From Bacteroidia bacterium (GTDB lineage Bacteria; Bacteroidota; Bacteroidia; Bacteroidales; CAJPTX01), in NCBI GenBank assembly GCA_905373625.1, contig CAJPTS010000031.1:1-13526 (forward strand): a stretch of DNA of 13,526 nt, in the 5' to 3' direction. The position numbers and the translations under genes are program-made. Positions 13,418 through 13,526 of this stretch are shown piece by piece. Each line of letters opens with the position of its first letter. The stretch's first letter is position 1. A model generated the notes under the pieces. The model saw nothing but the letters and a program-made list of their open reading frames with translations. It made no database searches and had not been told where the DNA came from.

Positions 13418-13526
13418 GTTCAAGGTTCAAAGTACAAGGTTCAAGGTACTAGGTACAAGGTACAAGGTTCAAGGTTCAAGGTTCAAAGTACAAGGTTCAA
13501 GGTACTAGGTACAAGGTACAAGGTTC
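13418..13526 (+). repeat. heptad array with 56-bp higher-order period, cut by the window end
   Basis: Units GGTTCAA, AGTACAA, GGTACTA and GGTACAA run in phase from 13418. An eight-heptad block (13431-13486) begins to repeat at 13487, and the visible 40 bases are identical. It lies directly upstream of the 12961-13407 gene. The core and reverse arm, if present, are beyond the window. Confidence 0.93.

Overview
The window looks like Bacteroidota DNA, most plausibly Bacteroidales. Supporting signs are a six-domain ribosomal protein S1, almost no recognisable Shine-Dalgarno sites, phage proteins of the Bacteroides style, and four-helix-bundle proteins of the 23S-rRNA-intervening-sequence type. 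No genus can be assigned by eye.

Layout. Bases 1-237 are the leader of rpsA (S1, + strand, 238-2082). Six bases after rpsA lies a + strand four-helix-bundle gene (2089-2463). From 2525 to 13407 every gene except a second four-helix-bundle gene (4328-4693) is on the - strand. These belong to a prophage or phage-derived cluster. Read in transcription order (right to left) they are: a possible tail-completion protein (12961-13407), an unknown helical protein (12232-12723), an unknown protein (11422-11973) overlapping a TP901-type tape measure protein (7653-11435), a likely small terminase (6909-7499), a 78-aa protein (6498-6734), an unknown protein (5471-6334), a membrane-anchored protein (4768-5331) and the large terminase (2525-4117). 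No portal, capsid, integrase or lysis enzyme is inside the window.

The unusual part lies between and inside the genes. Almost every gene boundary carries a 100-250 bp module built of 7-bp units. A typical module has a forward array of RGTNCRA units (GGTACAA, AGTTCAA and similar), a 10-bp spacer (GGCTTCTTCA or GCTTCATCA-like), a conserved core containing GCGATTATAATC followed by a G-run and TTTAC, and then the reverse-complement array (TTGTACC). A second unit family, AGACGAR, forms its own arrays and is also nested inside the cores of two modules. The modules should fold into long imperfect hairpins. Both four-helix-bundle genes sit between inward-facing arrays, as if the gene replaced or followed the core. 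The layout resembles an autonomous element (gene plus inverted arrays) with many non-autonomous copies, analogous to RAYT/REP elements. That interpretation is inference.

The AGACGAR family has also entered coding sequence in frame three times: the C-terminus of S1, the middle of the 5471-6334 gene, and the middle of the 12232-12723 gene, where a complete arm-core-arm hairpin is translated. AGACGAR and GGTACAA arrays are open in all six frames, which may explain why they are tolerated. Eight of the ten genes that are not four-helix-bundle genes end with a stop codon formed by a heptad or lying in a terminal hairpin.
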